From NCBI GenBank assembly GCA_006386115.1, contig VFIW01000024.1:434001-498000 (forward strand): a stretch of 64,000 bases of DNA. The letters are read 5' to 3'. The position numbers and the translations under genes are program-made. A model generated the notes under the pieces. It did not search any database. It was not told the origin of the DNA and saw only the letters and a list, made by a program, of their open reading frames with translations. The stretch comes from Globisporangium splendens (lineage: Eukaryota; Oomycota; Peronosporomycetes; Pythiales; Pythiaceae). The first letter of the stretch is position 1, and every line of letters begins with the position of its first letter. This document shows, piece by piece, positions 19,254-29,980 of the stretch.

Positions 19254-22200
19254 CTAAAAATCGTCATCATCCGAGTCGAAAACTGGAGCAGCTGGTTGTA
19301 GTCGAGAACGACGAAATCGAAGGCCGCAACTGCCGCATGAATTCCTATCCAGCGGGTTTTCTAATGTACAACGCGAGCAGCTCCACATATCATCTTCTAC
19401 TGCTTTCGTGCTTGGCGTATCACCAGGTTCACTTTCTTTGCGATCCTCATCGATAATTGAAGCAGATTTGCGTGACGGACGGTCTACTGGCTTTGCATTG
19501 GAAATGGCACGGCCATTGAAATCATCATCTTCCTGCTCGCGCATGCTTTTGAAACGCTTAAATAGAGTCTTGGGTTGTGAGGAAGCGCTTGGTTTGCTGG
19601 TGGAGTCGCTCGAGTCCAACATGAATGAGATTTTTCGCTTCGGAGTCGTATCACTTTCCTTAGCTGGAGATGAGTCAGAAGATGGCGATGCAGACGAACT
19701 GGTCGACGACCGCTTTTGTGGAGATGTGGACACACGATGAAAAGGAGCTTCAACATCGATAACTTCAGCCTCATCCTCCGAGTCTGCAGTGTCCTCAGCA
19801 ATGTCCTCCTCACTTTGACTCCGTGACTTCCGCTTGGTCGTGGTTACGACTTCATCGTCTTCAGACTCGGCATCATCTTCATCTTCTTCTTCTTCTTCGC
19901 TGCTTGAGCCGGCGAAATCTTCCGATTCATCATCATCAATGGCTTGCGGTGCTTTTTTTCCTCGCCCAACCGCTTTCTTCTTCGGCGCACGTTCTGCTTC
20001 TTTCTTCGCGACCTCGAGTTTCTCCAATCGTTTTCGTTTCCGCTCTTCGTCTCTTTGAAGCTCTTTTTCTTCGTTCTCAGCCTGATGTTCTTGAAGCAAT
20101 TGCCAATCGATGCGGCAACTAAATGCAAAACTCACCAGATCCGAGCGCACTTGCTTCAGCGCGTTCTGCATCACTTCATCATCCACCGAGTCATAAGAAC
20201 GATGATGCCCCCAACTATTCAAGTCTTCTTCAGGCGGCATTCCAATCTGAGGATGGTAATTCTTCTCTGTAACACAAACACTTTCTGCGTCTTGATTCTC
20301 ATCACCTGACGACTCCTTCTCTGTTGCCCCGCTTCCTTCACTTTCATCGTCATTATCATCATCGACCGTAATGAGGTCATGGCCGGTTTCAGATTGCAGT
20401 TTGTTTCGCCACTTGCATCGTTTGCATTTCAGTTGATCATGTGTGTCTGACATCGTGTCTTTCTGAAACACGAACAATCTCTTCAAATCCTTAGAAGAGA
20501 GCGAATTCACCTCCTCTTTATCGTCGACAATGTTTTGGAGTCCTTCTTTCGAGAGCTGACGCTGGAAAATTTTCTCCTCCAAAGTGCCAGTCGCAAGGAA
20601 GCGGTACACGTAGCACATTTTCTTTTGCCCTTCACGCCAAACTCGAGCCGCTGCTTGCTTATCCGTCGCAGGATTCCAATCAGGATCAAAAAGCACCAGT
20701 CGGTTTGCACCGATAAGATTCAACCCACAGCCGCCAGCTTTACTTGAGAGCAAGAAGGCAAACGAATTGGTTGTCGGATCATTGAATGTGTCCACGAGAT
20801 TCTTGCGCTTCTTTGCCGAGGTAGTACCATCCAAACGAACAAAAGGCAAATGTCGTTCTCTGCACAAGTCGGAGACAACGTCGAGTGTTTGTGTGTAGTT
20901 TGACACAATGACAATGCGATCGCATGTAGTTTTCCTCATGGACAACATCAAACGATCCAGCAACAGCATCTTACCAGACCATTCAGGATGACAGGTGCGC
21001 TGTGTAGACCCTCCGCGTCGATTGATTGACCCAGCAGCGGCACCATCGGGTCCCCCTACTTCCCTCGCGCTCGCAAAGAAGTGGGCACACCTCTCAAAGC
21101 CAGGGAGCTTGGTATTGCTCTTTCCCATTTCGTCGAAAATCAGCAGCGGGTGATTGCACAGCTTCTTCAACGCCGTAATCGAAGAAAGCACATTTGCATT
21201 CTCACGCTTCATCATATCACGGAACGCGCTGGATGCAAGAAAGTGCGTATACAGTTGCTCCTGCAACGGGGACAACGGGCAGCAGACAACCTGCATGAGC
21301 TTGGGAGGCAGGTGCTTTGCATTCAGAATGTTTCCGCGTCGCAGGATGAACTGGTTGACGATTTCACACAACAACGCAGAACAATTTTGCGCGATATCCC
21401 GCTCACGATCTGCTGCATCGGGTTCACGTCCAACCAAAATCGGTCCAAGGTACTGCTTCCGGAACTCACTCGTAGAGCCGAGGATGTTTGGATTCGTGAA
21501 ATCCACCATCGCGAAAAACTCTTCGAGATCGTTCTGCATGGGTGTTCCGGACAACAACACCCGTCGACGGCAGGCCAGTGCAGAGAGTGCACGATTGATC
21601 TGTGAATTGGCGTTCTTGAGCCGGTGGGCTTCATCACAGATCAGCAGCTCGCAGGAACTTGGTTCGTCGGTGAACCGCTGCGAGTGCATGCGGAAGGTTT
21701 CGTAAGAAATGATGAGCACTTGAGGTGAATTCAAACGCGGTTGCTTGCAACCTTGGATATACATGCTGATTCCCTTCATCACGGTGTCTCGGTTGGCTTC
21801 AAACAGCGCAACCGTTTTCACACGACCATGGAGCCATTTCGTGATCTCATCGTCCCAGTTCTTCACAAGCGACGTCGGGCACACAACGATTGCGCGCTTG
21901 ACGGTCGGTTGTCTATCAGCCATCATGCTGGTCATGAACAGCGTGTACATCAGCGTGATACTCTGCAGCGTTTTCCCAAGACCCATATCATCAGCGAGAA
22001 TGCACCCCATCCCATCAAAGCCTCGAACCTGGCAGACGCAGTCAAACATGAACTGCACACCCTCGCGCTGATGCGGTCGAAGGAATTTGCCCACGATCTC
22101 TGGCACCACGACTTTCAACTCCGGGTCTTCTTCACTCTGCCACAGCACGAGCGGCGGTGGCGTATCCACTACAACAGGTCCTGCTTTCGGCGATTCAACA

Positions 22201-22649
22201 ACGGGAGGTGGCGCTTCGCCATCGTCTTCAACGACGCACGAGAAATCGTCCTCTACGACCAGCGGCGGCATCTCGTGCCGTACCATTGCATTCGACATGC
22301 CCGCTCCCCATCGTCTGCGCATGCCCAGGGTCTTCACCTGCAGCAACCGGTCGCTTTCCGCCGACCGCGGCACCGTCGCACAAGGCGACTTGAACTGCTG
22401 GCGCAATTTCTGCGTGCTCTTCTCGGTCGGCACGCTCAGGAACGAGAGGAACGGTAGGCGCTTGATCGTGAGCGAGCCTCCGCTCTGCAGTGCCTGGCGA
22501 TTGCGCGCCGCCTGTCGTGCCGACGCGTCGTCTTCGTCATCGCCATCTCTTCTTTTGGACGCCGCGCTCTTCACGGGCAGCACGAAGGGCTTGAACTGCG
22601 GGTTGCCGCCGCCACCGCCACCACCGCTCGGCGGACGTCGACGCAGCAT
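19254..22649 (-). CDS. RAD54: RAD54-family SNF2 DNA translocase with C-terminal RanBP2-type zinc finger
   Basis: Single exon, 1131 residues from the ATG at 22649; an in-frame ATG 45 bp upstream is possible. After a Gly-rich N-terminus the SNF2 core runs from about residue 195 to 735: LRPHQREGVQFMFDC, ADDMGLGKT (Walker A), ICDEAHRLKN (motif II), LSGTPMQND, VSNYTQTLDVVSDLC, LSSKAGGCGLNLIGANR, and VWREGQKK. The RAD54-specific SDTHDQLKCKRC and WGHHRSYDSVDDEVMQ follow. RAD54 remodels chromatin and drives Rad51 strand exchange in homologous recombination. Unusually, an extra 270 residues of acidic and Ser-rich sequence end in WSCSRCTLENPLDRNSCGSC, a RanBP2-type zinc finger that commonly binds ubiquitin or RNA. 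Other RAD54 proteins stop near 750 residues. Lack of introns over 3.4 kb is notable beside its intron-containing neighbours. Confidence 0.93.
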   Translation of the reverse strand: MLRRRPPSGGGGGGGNPQFKPFVLPVKSAASKRRDGDDEDDASARQAARNRQALQSGGSLTIKRLPFLSFLSVPTEKSTQKLRQQFKSPCATVPRSAESDRLLQVKTLGMRRRWGAGMSNAMVRHEMPPLVVEDDFSCVVEDDGEAPPPVVESPKAGPVVVDTPPPLVLWQSEEDPELKVVVPEIVGKFLRPHQREGVQFMFDCVCQVRGFDGMGCILADDMGLGKTLQSITLMYTLFMTSMMADRQPTVKRAIVVCPTSLVKNWDDEITKWLHGRVKTVALFEANRDTVMKGISMYIQGCKQPRLNSPQVLIISYETFRMHSQRFTDEPSSCELLICDEAHRLKNANSQINRALSALACRRRVLLSGTPMQNDLEEFFAMVDFTNPNILGSTSEFRKQYLGPILVGREPDAADRERDIAQNCSALLCEIVNQFILRRGNILNAKHLPPKLMQVVCCPLSPLQEQLYTHFLASSAFRDMMKRENANVLSSITALKKLCNHPLLIFDEMGKSNTKLPGFERCAHFFASAREVGGPDGAAAGSINRRGGSTQRTCHPEWSGKMLLLDRLMLSMRKTTCDRIVIVSNYTQTLDVVSDLCRERHLPFVRLDGTTSAKKRKNLVDTFNDPTTNSFAFLLSSKAGGCGLNLIGANRLVLFDPDWNPATDKQAAARVWREGQKKMCYVYRFLATGTLEEKIFQRQLSKEGLQNIVDDKEEVNSLSSKDLKRLFVFQKDTMSDTHDQLKCKRCKWRNKLQSETGHDLITVDDDNDDESEGSGATEKESSGDENQDAESVCVTEKNYHPQIGMPPEEDLNSWGHHRSYDSVDDEVMQNALKQVRSDLVSFAFSCRIDWQLLQEHQAENEEKELQRDEERKRKRLEKLEVAKKEAERAPKKKAVGRGKKAPQAIDDDESEDFAGSSSEEEEEDEDDAESEDDEVVTTTKRKSRSQSEEDIAEDTADSEDEAEVIDVEAPFHRVSTSPQKRSSTSSSASPSSDSSPAKESDTTPKRKISFMLDSSDSTSKPSASSQPKTLFKRFKSMREQEDDDFNGRAISNAKPVDRPSRKSASIIDEDRKESEPGDTPSTKAVEDDMWSCSRCTLENPLDRNSCGSCGLRFRRSRLQPAAPVFDSDDDDF

Positions 22650-23304
22650 GTTGCTAGTGGTGAATCGAAAGGGCAAGTGGCGACTGCTTTGCACTGGGTT
22701 TCATTATGGTGCGCACGCTTTCCTTTTGAAATGGGAAAGCAGCACAGGAGAGACCATCACTCATACTTCATCGAACAAATAACCGAAGTCAGTGAGACAT
22801 GAGTTTCGTACTTAATTGAAGAACGCACGCACTTTGGCGTGGCGTTCCGCTGATGGAGTCGTTAAGTTCGGCAGTGTCATCCTTGAACGTGGATTGGCTG
22901 AAATCACGACACAACCGTTATCGTTTTTCGTCAAAACAGCCATTTTTCCTTCTCGTTTAGAATCACACAGTCACCCTCTACTTTTCTATTACTGCCACTT
23001 TACACAAACTAAACATGCATCAATGAAGCTCAAGTGTTCACTGTGTAATTCTGTGCATGCGCTCTAAACAAGTCCACTTAACGTCTCCATATACGAGAGG
23101 TGCCATTTTTCCTGGAGAGTGGTTGTTCAACGCGGGGGGCGTCATAGCACCCAATCACACTTGCTCATCGGCTCTCTTCCGCGTCCAATCCGCCCATCCG
23201 AGCTGCACGAGCGCCTCAGTTGCCCCAGCTTGAAGCGCCAGCAGCACCACCATCTTCATTCTCTCATTCTCTCCCTGTCGCTGACTGACGCAAGCGCGTC
23301 TACC
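22650..23304. other. divergent intergenic region
   Basis: Head-to-head spacer between RAD54 (-) and the amino-acid transporter (+). A CCAAT box lies at 23151-23155. TTCATTCTCTCATTCTCTCC near 23254 is an initiator-like pyrimidine stretch about 45 bp before the transporter ATG. No open frame here looks coding. Confidence 0.5.
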
Positions 23305-25374
23305 ATGAACGACTTTGTGCGCGCGATCCAGCGCGTCAAGCCGCTCGAGCACTTCCAGTTGAGCAAGACGCCGCCGTCGGCCGCCACCCTGAAAAAGTGC
23401 CTGACGCTCGTCGACCTCATCGCGTACGGCGTCGGGTGCTCCGTGGGCGCCGGCGTGTACTCGCTGGTCGGCGTCGGCGCGCAGATCGCTGGCCCCGCCA
23501 TCTCACTCTCGTTCCTTGTCAGCGGTGTCGCGTGCATTTTCACCTCGCTCACGTACTCGGAGTTTGCGGCGCGACTGCCGGTAGGTTGCATGCATATTGT
23601 TGGAATAATGCATGGGCAGTGTGGCTAACGATGCATTGCTTTCGCTCTTTATGTCGTTGTAGGTGACTGGATCGGCGTATACGTTTGTGTACATCACGTT
23701 TGGCGAGCTGGCGGCGTGGCTTATCGGATGGAACCTTACGCTCGGCTATGGCATTTCCGCCGGTACGCTTCTGTTTGCATATATGCACCATCCATTGCCC
23801 TTTGACTTCATTTATAGTAGTGTTACCTTGCCGATTTTTGTGCTCGTATGGTGGTGACGATAGCCGGCATTGCTCGAAGCTGGGCGTCGTACGCAGAACT
23901 CTTCTTACAGCACTTGGGGATCCACATTCCGCACTGGATGGTCGCGACTGAGCTGTTCGGCATGTCGTGCAGTATCCTGGCCGCCATCCTCGTGCTAGTG
24001 TGTACGTTCATCCTGCTCGCTGGTGTTCACGTACGTGCACTTTTACGCGTTGCTATCGTTGCTTTGATCTCCACGATGGAACTACTGATGCTACTCATGA
24101 TGCTTTCTTGCTTGTGCAGGAATCCGCGCGGTTCAATGCGTTTGTGACGCTGCTGAACATCTCCGTGCTGGTCTTTGTGATCTCATTTGGGAGCACGCAG
24201 GTGGAGAGCGCGAATTGGGACAACTTCATGCCCACAGGTGTCCATGGCGTCATGACGGGTGCCGGGGTCGTGTTCTTTGCGTACCTCGGCTTTGACATGG
24301 TTGCATGTCTCGCTGAAGAAGTGAAGGAGCCGCAGAAGGCGCTTCCGAAAGGGATCATTGGCTCGTTGCTGATCTCCATGGCCATCTACGTCGGTGTGTC
24401 GCTTGTGGTGACAGGCATGGCGCCGGTGAGTGTACTCGGTAGCGACGTGCCGCTCGTGAACGCGTTCGCGTACCACAACACGCCGTGGGCAGGCAAAATC
24501 GTGTCCTTTGGCTCGATCTTTGGGCTCACGACGGCGGCGTTCACGTGTTTGATGGGGCAACCTCGGATCTTCTACCAGATGGCGAAAGACGGCTTGCTCC
24601 CCGGAGTGTTCGCCAAGCTCAACCGAAAGACGCGTGTGCCAATGGTGAGCACGATCTTCACAGGCGTGCTTGTCGCAAGCATCTCGTTCGTGTTTGACTT
24701 GGACTTTTTGGCGAATGTGATCTCGTGTGGCACCCTGCAAGTGTTCACGTTCGTGAACGCCGGCGTACTCATGCTCCGCATGCACTCGCCCACTGACGCG
24801 ATGGGCAGCAACCGCAGTGTCGTGCGCAAGGTCGTGTTGTACGTGGTCGCGTGCTTTGCGCTCTCGCTTTCATTCGTGTTCGATCTGCACTGGATCGCCA
24901 GCAGTGTGCTGGGCTCCCTGCTTATAGCAGCGTTCGCGGCGGTTCAGCGCTTGGAGAAGACCAGGTACCGTGCTGCTGCTTTCTTGTTTCATGTTATTAG
25001 AAGTTCCCTGCTCGTCATTGGCTAGGAGCAAGACTCCATGCTGAATTCTGTGTGTGTGGCTGCTATTGTTTCCTTCTAGTGAGAATACGACGTCGTTTCA
25101 ATGCCCAATGGTGCCGTTGATCCCATGCCTGGGCATTCTCGCCAACATTTACATGATGTCGAGTATCCCAGCGGCTGGATGGTACGTCGGTCGCTTAGCT
25201 TGAATTTGTGTCGATGGACCACTAGGTGGGGTGAACTCATGGAATGCTTTCTTCATTGTACGTGCCAGGTGGGGAGTGCTGATCTGGCTGACTGTCGGCA
25301 TCTTCGTGTACCTGAGCTATGGCATCCGCCACAGTGCTCTCAACAAAGACTCGGTTCGAATGCCGCTGCTATAG
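23305..25374 (+). CDS. cationic amino-acid transporter (APC superfamily, SLC7/CAT type)
   Basis: Six exons (23305-23580, 23663-23762, 23864-24030, 24120-24964, 25080-25181, 25269-25374) give 531 residues and about 13 hydrophobic segments. Family marks are GVGCSVGAGVYSLVG in the first helix, the substrate-binding unwound region of APC carriers; FFAYLGFDMVACLAEEVKEP; GQPRIFYQMAKDGLLP; and the C-terminal PLIPCLGILANIYMM with YGIRHS, both typical of CAT proteins. Such carriers move arginine, lysine or other amino acids across the plasma or vacuolar membrane; the exact substrate is not readable. The ATG lies in a good context after an initiator-like CT tract. Exon 3 begins at an acceptor (ACGATAG) without a strong pyrimidine run, so that boundary is the least certain. 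Confidence 0.9.
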
Positions 25375-25702
25375 AAAAAAGGGGGATATGCGTGGTGTTG
25401 TTGCCCGCCTATAGACTGTGTTTCGTAGATTCATTCTCGCACGCCGCCTGCGTGCGTTTATAAACACCCTCTTGAATGTCGTTTGCTCCATCGATCGTCC
25501 ATCGTGAAAGCCATCCATTGAATCAGAAAATACAAGTCCGGTGTTGCAAAATGTAGCCATGTGGATGTCAAAAATAGGTGCGCGAGCCATCTGAACCACC
25601 ACTAATCTTGTGCTGGTCATGGCAGGAAACCATCAACAGCATTGCCTCCGACGCGCCTTGGACGGACCGATCAGGTGACTCTTGCCACTCCTGCCTTCCT
25701 CC

Positions 25703-27683
25703 ATGTCGCCATCGATCAGGTATCTCCTGCCAATCGCGTCGTCGCTCGAACAGCTGCATTCGGGTCACTCCCTTGCGCCAAGCCCTGATGTGGAACAACA
25801 CAGCCATGACGAGGAGATGGTCGTGCTGTATCAGCAAGCGAGGCCGCTTGTGAACCCGCACTCGAGCGCTGCGATCAAGACGCTGGGCAAGATGCTCGAC
25901 GATCCCGAATTGATGCGTCGAATGATGCACCGCAACAGCAAGCTCACGAACGTGCTGTGCGGTCGCAGAGACGTCTACGAACCACCGCTACCGAGCGTTG
26001 ATGGCGTACACCATAACACGACCGAGCACTTGGAGTTCGTGAACGTGTGTGGAGAGATGATGACACGCTTCGACTCTCAGGCGCGGGTATCGCGGGCGAT
26101 CCGTCTCACGGCTGTCAAACAGCTACTCGGATTCTACGGTCTCCAAGTTGATGACGTGGCGTATCGCCGATGGGAACAGCGGTTGCCACAAGGCACAACG
26201 AGCATCTCGCTGACGGCGCTCATCCAAACGTGTTCGCTCTGGTTCAATGAAAAGAGCATGATCGAGTATCTCAAGAAGGTTTTCCACGAAAAGGACGAAC
26301 AAACCAGGAACGCAGCATTTCATCAGCCAGCGTCCAGTTTGAGTCCACAGAAGTCACTGCTGCATCTGGAAAAGTCCCACTCGGCTCCGCATTTCTCGCT
26401 GCATCCGTTTGATCTCCTGAAGCAGCAAAACGATGCGGCAGCAGCATTTTCCTACGAAGAGTACGTCAAGAATCCACCGGTGCGTGCTCGAGTATTCTTG
26501 AGTTCTGTGCGTAAGAAGGGGCTGAGAAGCTGTCACCTTACTCCTTTTGCTCGTAGTCCACTGAGAAGACCGTCGCGGAGACGAGCGCGCTGAAAACCAA
26601 GCTGGTGCTCCACGCGACCCACGAATTGCGACGCAAAACCAAGTTTCTGAGTCGATTGGATGGCTCCGCGTCGCCACTACTGACCGAAGCGTCATTGCAG
26701 CGTTTGTCCTCCTCCAATTCGCTGGTTCCATCGGCATCAGCACCATCGCTGCCAGCTTCAGCAAGCAACCAAGTCCACGACCGATTGCATCAGGAGAAGC
26801 TAACGCGCGATGTGCTAAAGCGCTGTTCCACGCACTCGCTCGCGCCGTCGAACCGGCTCAAGACCAAGACGATCCCACAGATTCGACAACTGAAGGCGCA
26901 GCAAGCGCTCGCAAAGCAGACACGGCTGCAAAACGTGGAGACTGCGAAGGCGTTTTCCGCGAGCATCGCGATGATCTCGCGACACGTGCAAAACGAGGAG
27001 CTCCGCGACTTGCGCGAGCTGCACCGCGAGCAGAAAATCGCGACGGTCGACGAGCGCAAGCAGTGGAATCGACTACACCAGGCTCATTGCCGTGCGCTGG
27101 CACAGGACAAGAGTGCGCAGCAGTTGCGCGAAGTGCATGCGATGAAAGCGATCGCAAAGGAAGAGCTCGAGCTCGTGCGCAGCTACTTGAACTTACTCCA
27201 GAACCTACTCAAGAGCCAGAAGCAGCCCTTCACGCTCTTCGAGTCCACGAGCACGGTCTTCCAGCAACCGCCCGAGATCCTCGCGGCCAAAGCCACGGCC
27301 AAGACCGCCAAGCAAAAGCAAAAGCTGCTCGCGATCGAGAAAGAGCATCTGGACCATGTGCGCACCATCTCCAGCGCAGTCTCCAGCTGCTCGACTACGT
27401 CTACGACAAGAAACGTGCAATGCTGGAAGCCCACAAACCGAAAGCCGAGGCCACGCCGGTCGAGATGGAGTTACCAGACGATGCGCTTGGTGCCTCGGAT
27501 GAGACCGAGCAGCAGCTCGCGATGGACGAGCTATGGATAGAACTACTACGCGCTGCAAAGGACAACGACCTGAGCGCGTTCCTCCCGCCTACCAACTCGC
27601 CACCAGCGGCACTGAGGTACTTTGGCACCAGCCAGTCTGTGTTCTTGCCTCCGTTTGCGTCCAGCGTCGATCGAAATCTGTAG
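25703..27683 (+). CDS. coiled-coil protein of unknown function, with a reading-frame break near its 3' end
   Basis: Exon 1 (25703-26479) and exon 2 (from 26557) encode about 650 residues. The N-terminal 200 residues contain an ordered helical region (FVNVCGEMMTRFDSQARV, KQLLGFYGLQVDD). The middle is Ser-rich, and residues 350-560 are a long Gln/Lys/Glu/Leu coiled coil. I recognise no family. Around 27360-27390 the frame changes: the first frame runs into Ser/Thr nonsense (SSCSTTSTT), while the +1-shifted frame continues naturally as SLQLLDYVYDKKRAMLEAH to the stop at 27681-27683. No intron of acceptable size fixes this, so a one-base indel is likely, either an assembly error or a genuine lesion. 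It is convergent with the Dbp9 gene, 149 bp away. Confidence 0.65.
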
Positions 27684-27832
27684 CACCAAGGCAAGAAGAT
27701 AAAGACAAGAAAGCAGACGCGAAGAGTGTTGAGGTGTGTGGATCTATTGCTGTGTACGTATAAGTAGGGAAACAAAAAGCAAAAGCGAGTCTTTTGTTGA
27801 CAATTTCTCATTCTCTCTTGTGTGTTCTCTCT

Positions 27833-29980
27833 CTAATGGGAGAACCCGAATTTGGCCTTGTACTTCTTCTTGGCGATCGTCTTGGGGTTGAATCGGCCCT
27901 TGCGGTGGCTCTGCTTCCATTTCTGACGGCCGGCGGTACTCTTGCCCACGCCGTAGTTGCCGAACGTGATGCGATCTTCCTCCACCTTCTTAAGCGCGGT
28001 CTTCTTGTCGACGTCCTCGCCGGCATTGCGCACGACCTCGTCGTGCTCGCCCTCGTCGCCATGCGTGAACGTGTGCAGCGGGTCGTTGTCTGTTCGTCGC
28101 TTGCCGTCCTTGTTCATGCGCATGCGTTTGTTCTTCTTCGCGTGCTTCTTCTGCGGCGCCGCGGCCTGGAGCGCGATCGGCACTAAATAATCCGGGATCG
28201 TCGCTAGATGCGGCTGCACGCGCGCCGTACCGATGGCCTTGTCGTGCTCCAGGATGTTGAGATCCCGCGGATTGGCTTCAAAGTGCGACACGAGCTTCTC
28301 CGAGTTGAGGATTTCCTTCTTCACATCGGCCAGCTGGGCTTCTCGCACCGCGACGCTCGTGACAGCACGGCGAACGTCTTCGACACGGTATCGGAAGCAG
28401 TCGATCTCCTTCAAGTCAAACGACAGCTCGGCAGGCTGCTTCAGCAGATCCTTCGACGGCGTCAGCACGGGTTTCTGGCTCGCCTGCACGCGGTCCAGGT
28501 ATCGCTTCTGCTTGGCGTCCGCGAGCACGACGAGCGAAAGCGCCGTACCGTTGGCGCCACCACGCGCCGTTCGACCGATGCGGTGCGTATACGCGCGCAC
28601 GCTCTTGGGGAAATCCACGTTGATCACAAAGTTCACGCCGCGGAAATCCACACCACGCGACACACCGTACGACTCGTCGCGCTTGCGCTTGTTGCTGCCC
28701 TTGGCAGACTTCTTGGCCGCTGGCCTGTCGCTCTCGTCGTCCCCATCGGCGTCGTCTTCAGTGGCGTCCTCGTCATCTTCGTCCATGTTGTCGTCATCTT
28801 CATCTTCGTTGTCTTCAGCCTCGCTGTCGGCTTCAACTTCAACGTCTTCGTCGTCATCGGCCTCAACTTCCGCGTCTTCGTCGTCTTCTGGCTGTTCGCC
28901 ATCTTCTTCATCATCTTCGCCTTCCTCTTCAACGTCGTCATCTTCTTCCTCTTCGTCGTCGGATCCTTCGCCAACGTCGCGGTCCACGCTGTCGTCCGTC
29001 GCGATCAGGTAGTCGAACAAGCCGCGGTTGTACTCTTCGATGATGTGTTGGCGAGAGTTGTGTGGCAACTCGGCGTTCAACACCGCGCTCTTGATGATAA
29101 ACTGCTCAAAGAACAGCTTCAATCGGTATGCGGCTTCGGTCGTGTTGACAAAGAAGATCACCTTGCCGTGGATTACGCCGAGCTTGATCAGCGCGTACAA
29201 CAGCAGCTCCTTGTCGGTTTGCGGCACTGGCAGGTAGTACTGTTGCAGCTTGCCATCGGTCTCGCCTTCTTCGAGTTTCACGACTGCCGGGTTGTGCAGC
29301 ACCGACTTCTTGAGTTTTTCGAGTTCTGGACTCAGCGTCGCCGACATACAGAAGTTCTGGCACGCCTTTGGCAGGTGGTTGAAGATCGTGCGGATGTCCT
29401 CGCCGTAGCCAAACGAAAGAACGAGATCAGCTTCGTCAATGACAAGCGTCTGCACTGAGTCCTTGAGCTTCAGGTTGCCCGCTTCCAAGTGGGCGACCAA
29501 TCGACCGGGCGTCGCGATGATGATGTCAGGGACGTCACGAAGCAGCGCCTGCTGCGCGTTCATGCTCTGACCACCAAGCGCCAGGAGGCTCACGACGTCA
29601 TTGCAGTAGTACATCAGTTCGCTCATGTGTCGCTTGGTCTGTTCGACCAACTCCTTGGTCGGCACGAGCACGAGCGCCTTCACGGAGGGCTGCAGCGCGT
29701 CGGTGCTCGATTGGTCCTGTTTCTGCTGCAAGATCTTGTGCAGGAGCGGCAGCCCGAAGGCCGCGGTCTTGCCGGAGCCCGTGCGTGCGCGCACTAGGAG
29801 ATCCTTGCCCTGCATGGCCAGCGGGATGCAGTGCACCTGCACGAGCGTCGCGTATACGAACTGCATCTTGGCGACGGCTTTGGTGAGCCGCCGGTCGAGT
29901 CCGAAGTCGCAGGACGCAAACGACTGCTTCGCGTCCAGGAGGTTCTCGCTCACCTTGCCGAGCCGCTGCTGGTCGGCCAT
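27833..29980 (-). CDS. DBP9: DEAD-box RNA helicase Dbp9/DDX56 (ribosome biogenesis)
   Basis: Single exon, 715 residues from ATG 29980; the frame stays open upstream to 30235. Helicase motifs in order: ARTGSGKTAAFGLP (I), PTKELVEQ (Ia), TPGRL (Ib), VIDEADLVLSFGY (II), SATLSPELEK (III), ATDDS (V start), GVDFRGVNFVINVDFP and HRIGRTARGG (VI). Between ATDDS and GVDF sits an Asp/Glu-dominated insert of roughly 110 residues ending in a basic KRKRDES patch. Dbp9 proteins have an insert at this place, but this one is long. The C-terminus is Lys/Arg-rich, typical of nucleolar proteins (KKHAKKNKRMRMNKDGKRR). Dbp9/DDX56 unwinds pre-rRNA during 60S subunit assembly. The start was chosen because the Q-motif region follows at the usual distance and the upstream extension has no family character. 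Confidence 0.92.
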   Translation of the reverse strand: MADQQRLGKVSENLLDAKQSFASCDFGLDRRLTKAVAKMQFVYATLVQVHCIPLAMQGKDLLVRARTGSGKTAAFGLPLLHKILQQKQDQSSTDALQPSVKALVLVPTKELVEQTKRHMSELMYYCNDVVSLLALGGQSMNAQQALLRDVPDIIIATPGRLVAHLEAGNLKLKDSVQTLVIDEADLVLSFGYGEDIRTIFNHLPKACQNFCMSATLSPELEKLKKSVLHNPAVVKLEEGETDGKLQQYYLPVPQTDKELLLYALIKLGVIHGKVIFFVNTTEAAYRLKLFFEQFIIKSAVLNAELPHNSRQHIIEEYNRGLFDYLIATDDSVDRDVGEGSDDEEEEDDDVEEEGEDDEEDGEQPEDDEDAEVEADDDEDVEVEADSEAEDNEDEDDDNMDEDDEDATEDDADGDDESDRPAAKKSAKGSNKRKRDESYGVSRGVDFRGVNFVINVDFPKSVRAYTHRIGRTARGGANGTALSLVVLADAKQKRYLDRVQASQKPVLTPSKDLLKQPAELSFDLKEIDCFRYRVEDVRRAVTSVAVREAQLADVKKEILNSEKLVSHFEANPRDLNILEHDKAIGTARVQPHLATIPDYLVPIALQAAAPQKKHAKKNKRMRMNKDGKRRTDNDPLHTFTHGDEGEHDEVVRNAGEDVDKKTALKKVEEDRITFGNYGVGKSTAGRQKWKQSHRKGRFNPKTIAKKKYKAKFGFSH

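Noticed and set aside
28208..29458. 416-codon plus-strand frame and a 259-codon frame overlapping it
   Set aside because: Antisense shadows of the Dbp9 helicase. The Val/Phe and Ser-rich runs are the reverse readings of its Asp/Glu insert.
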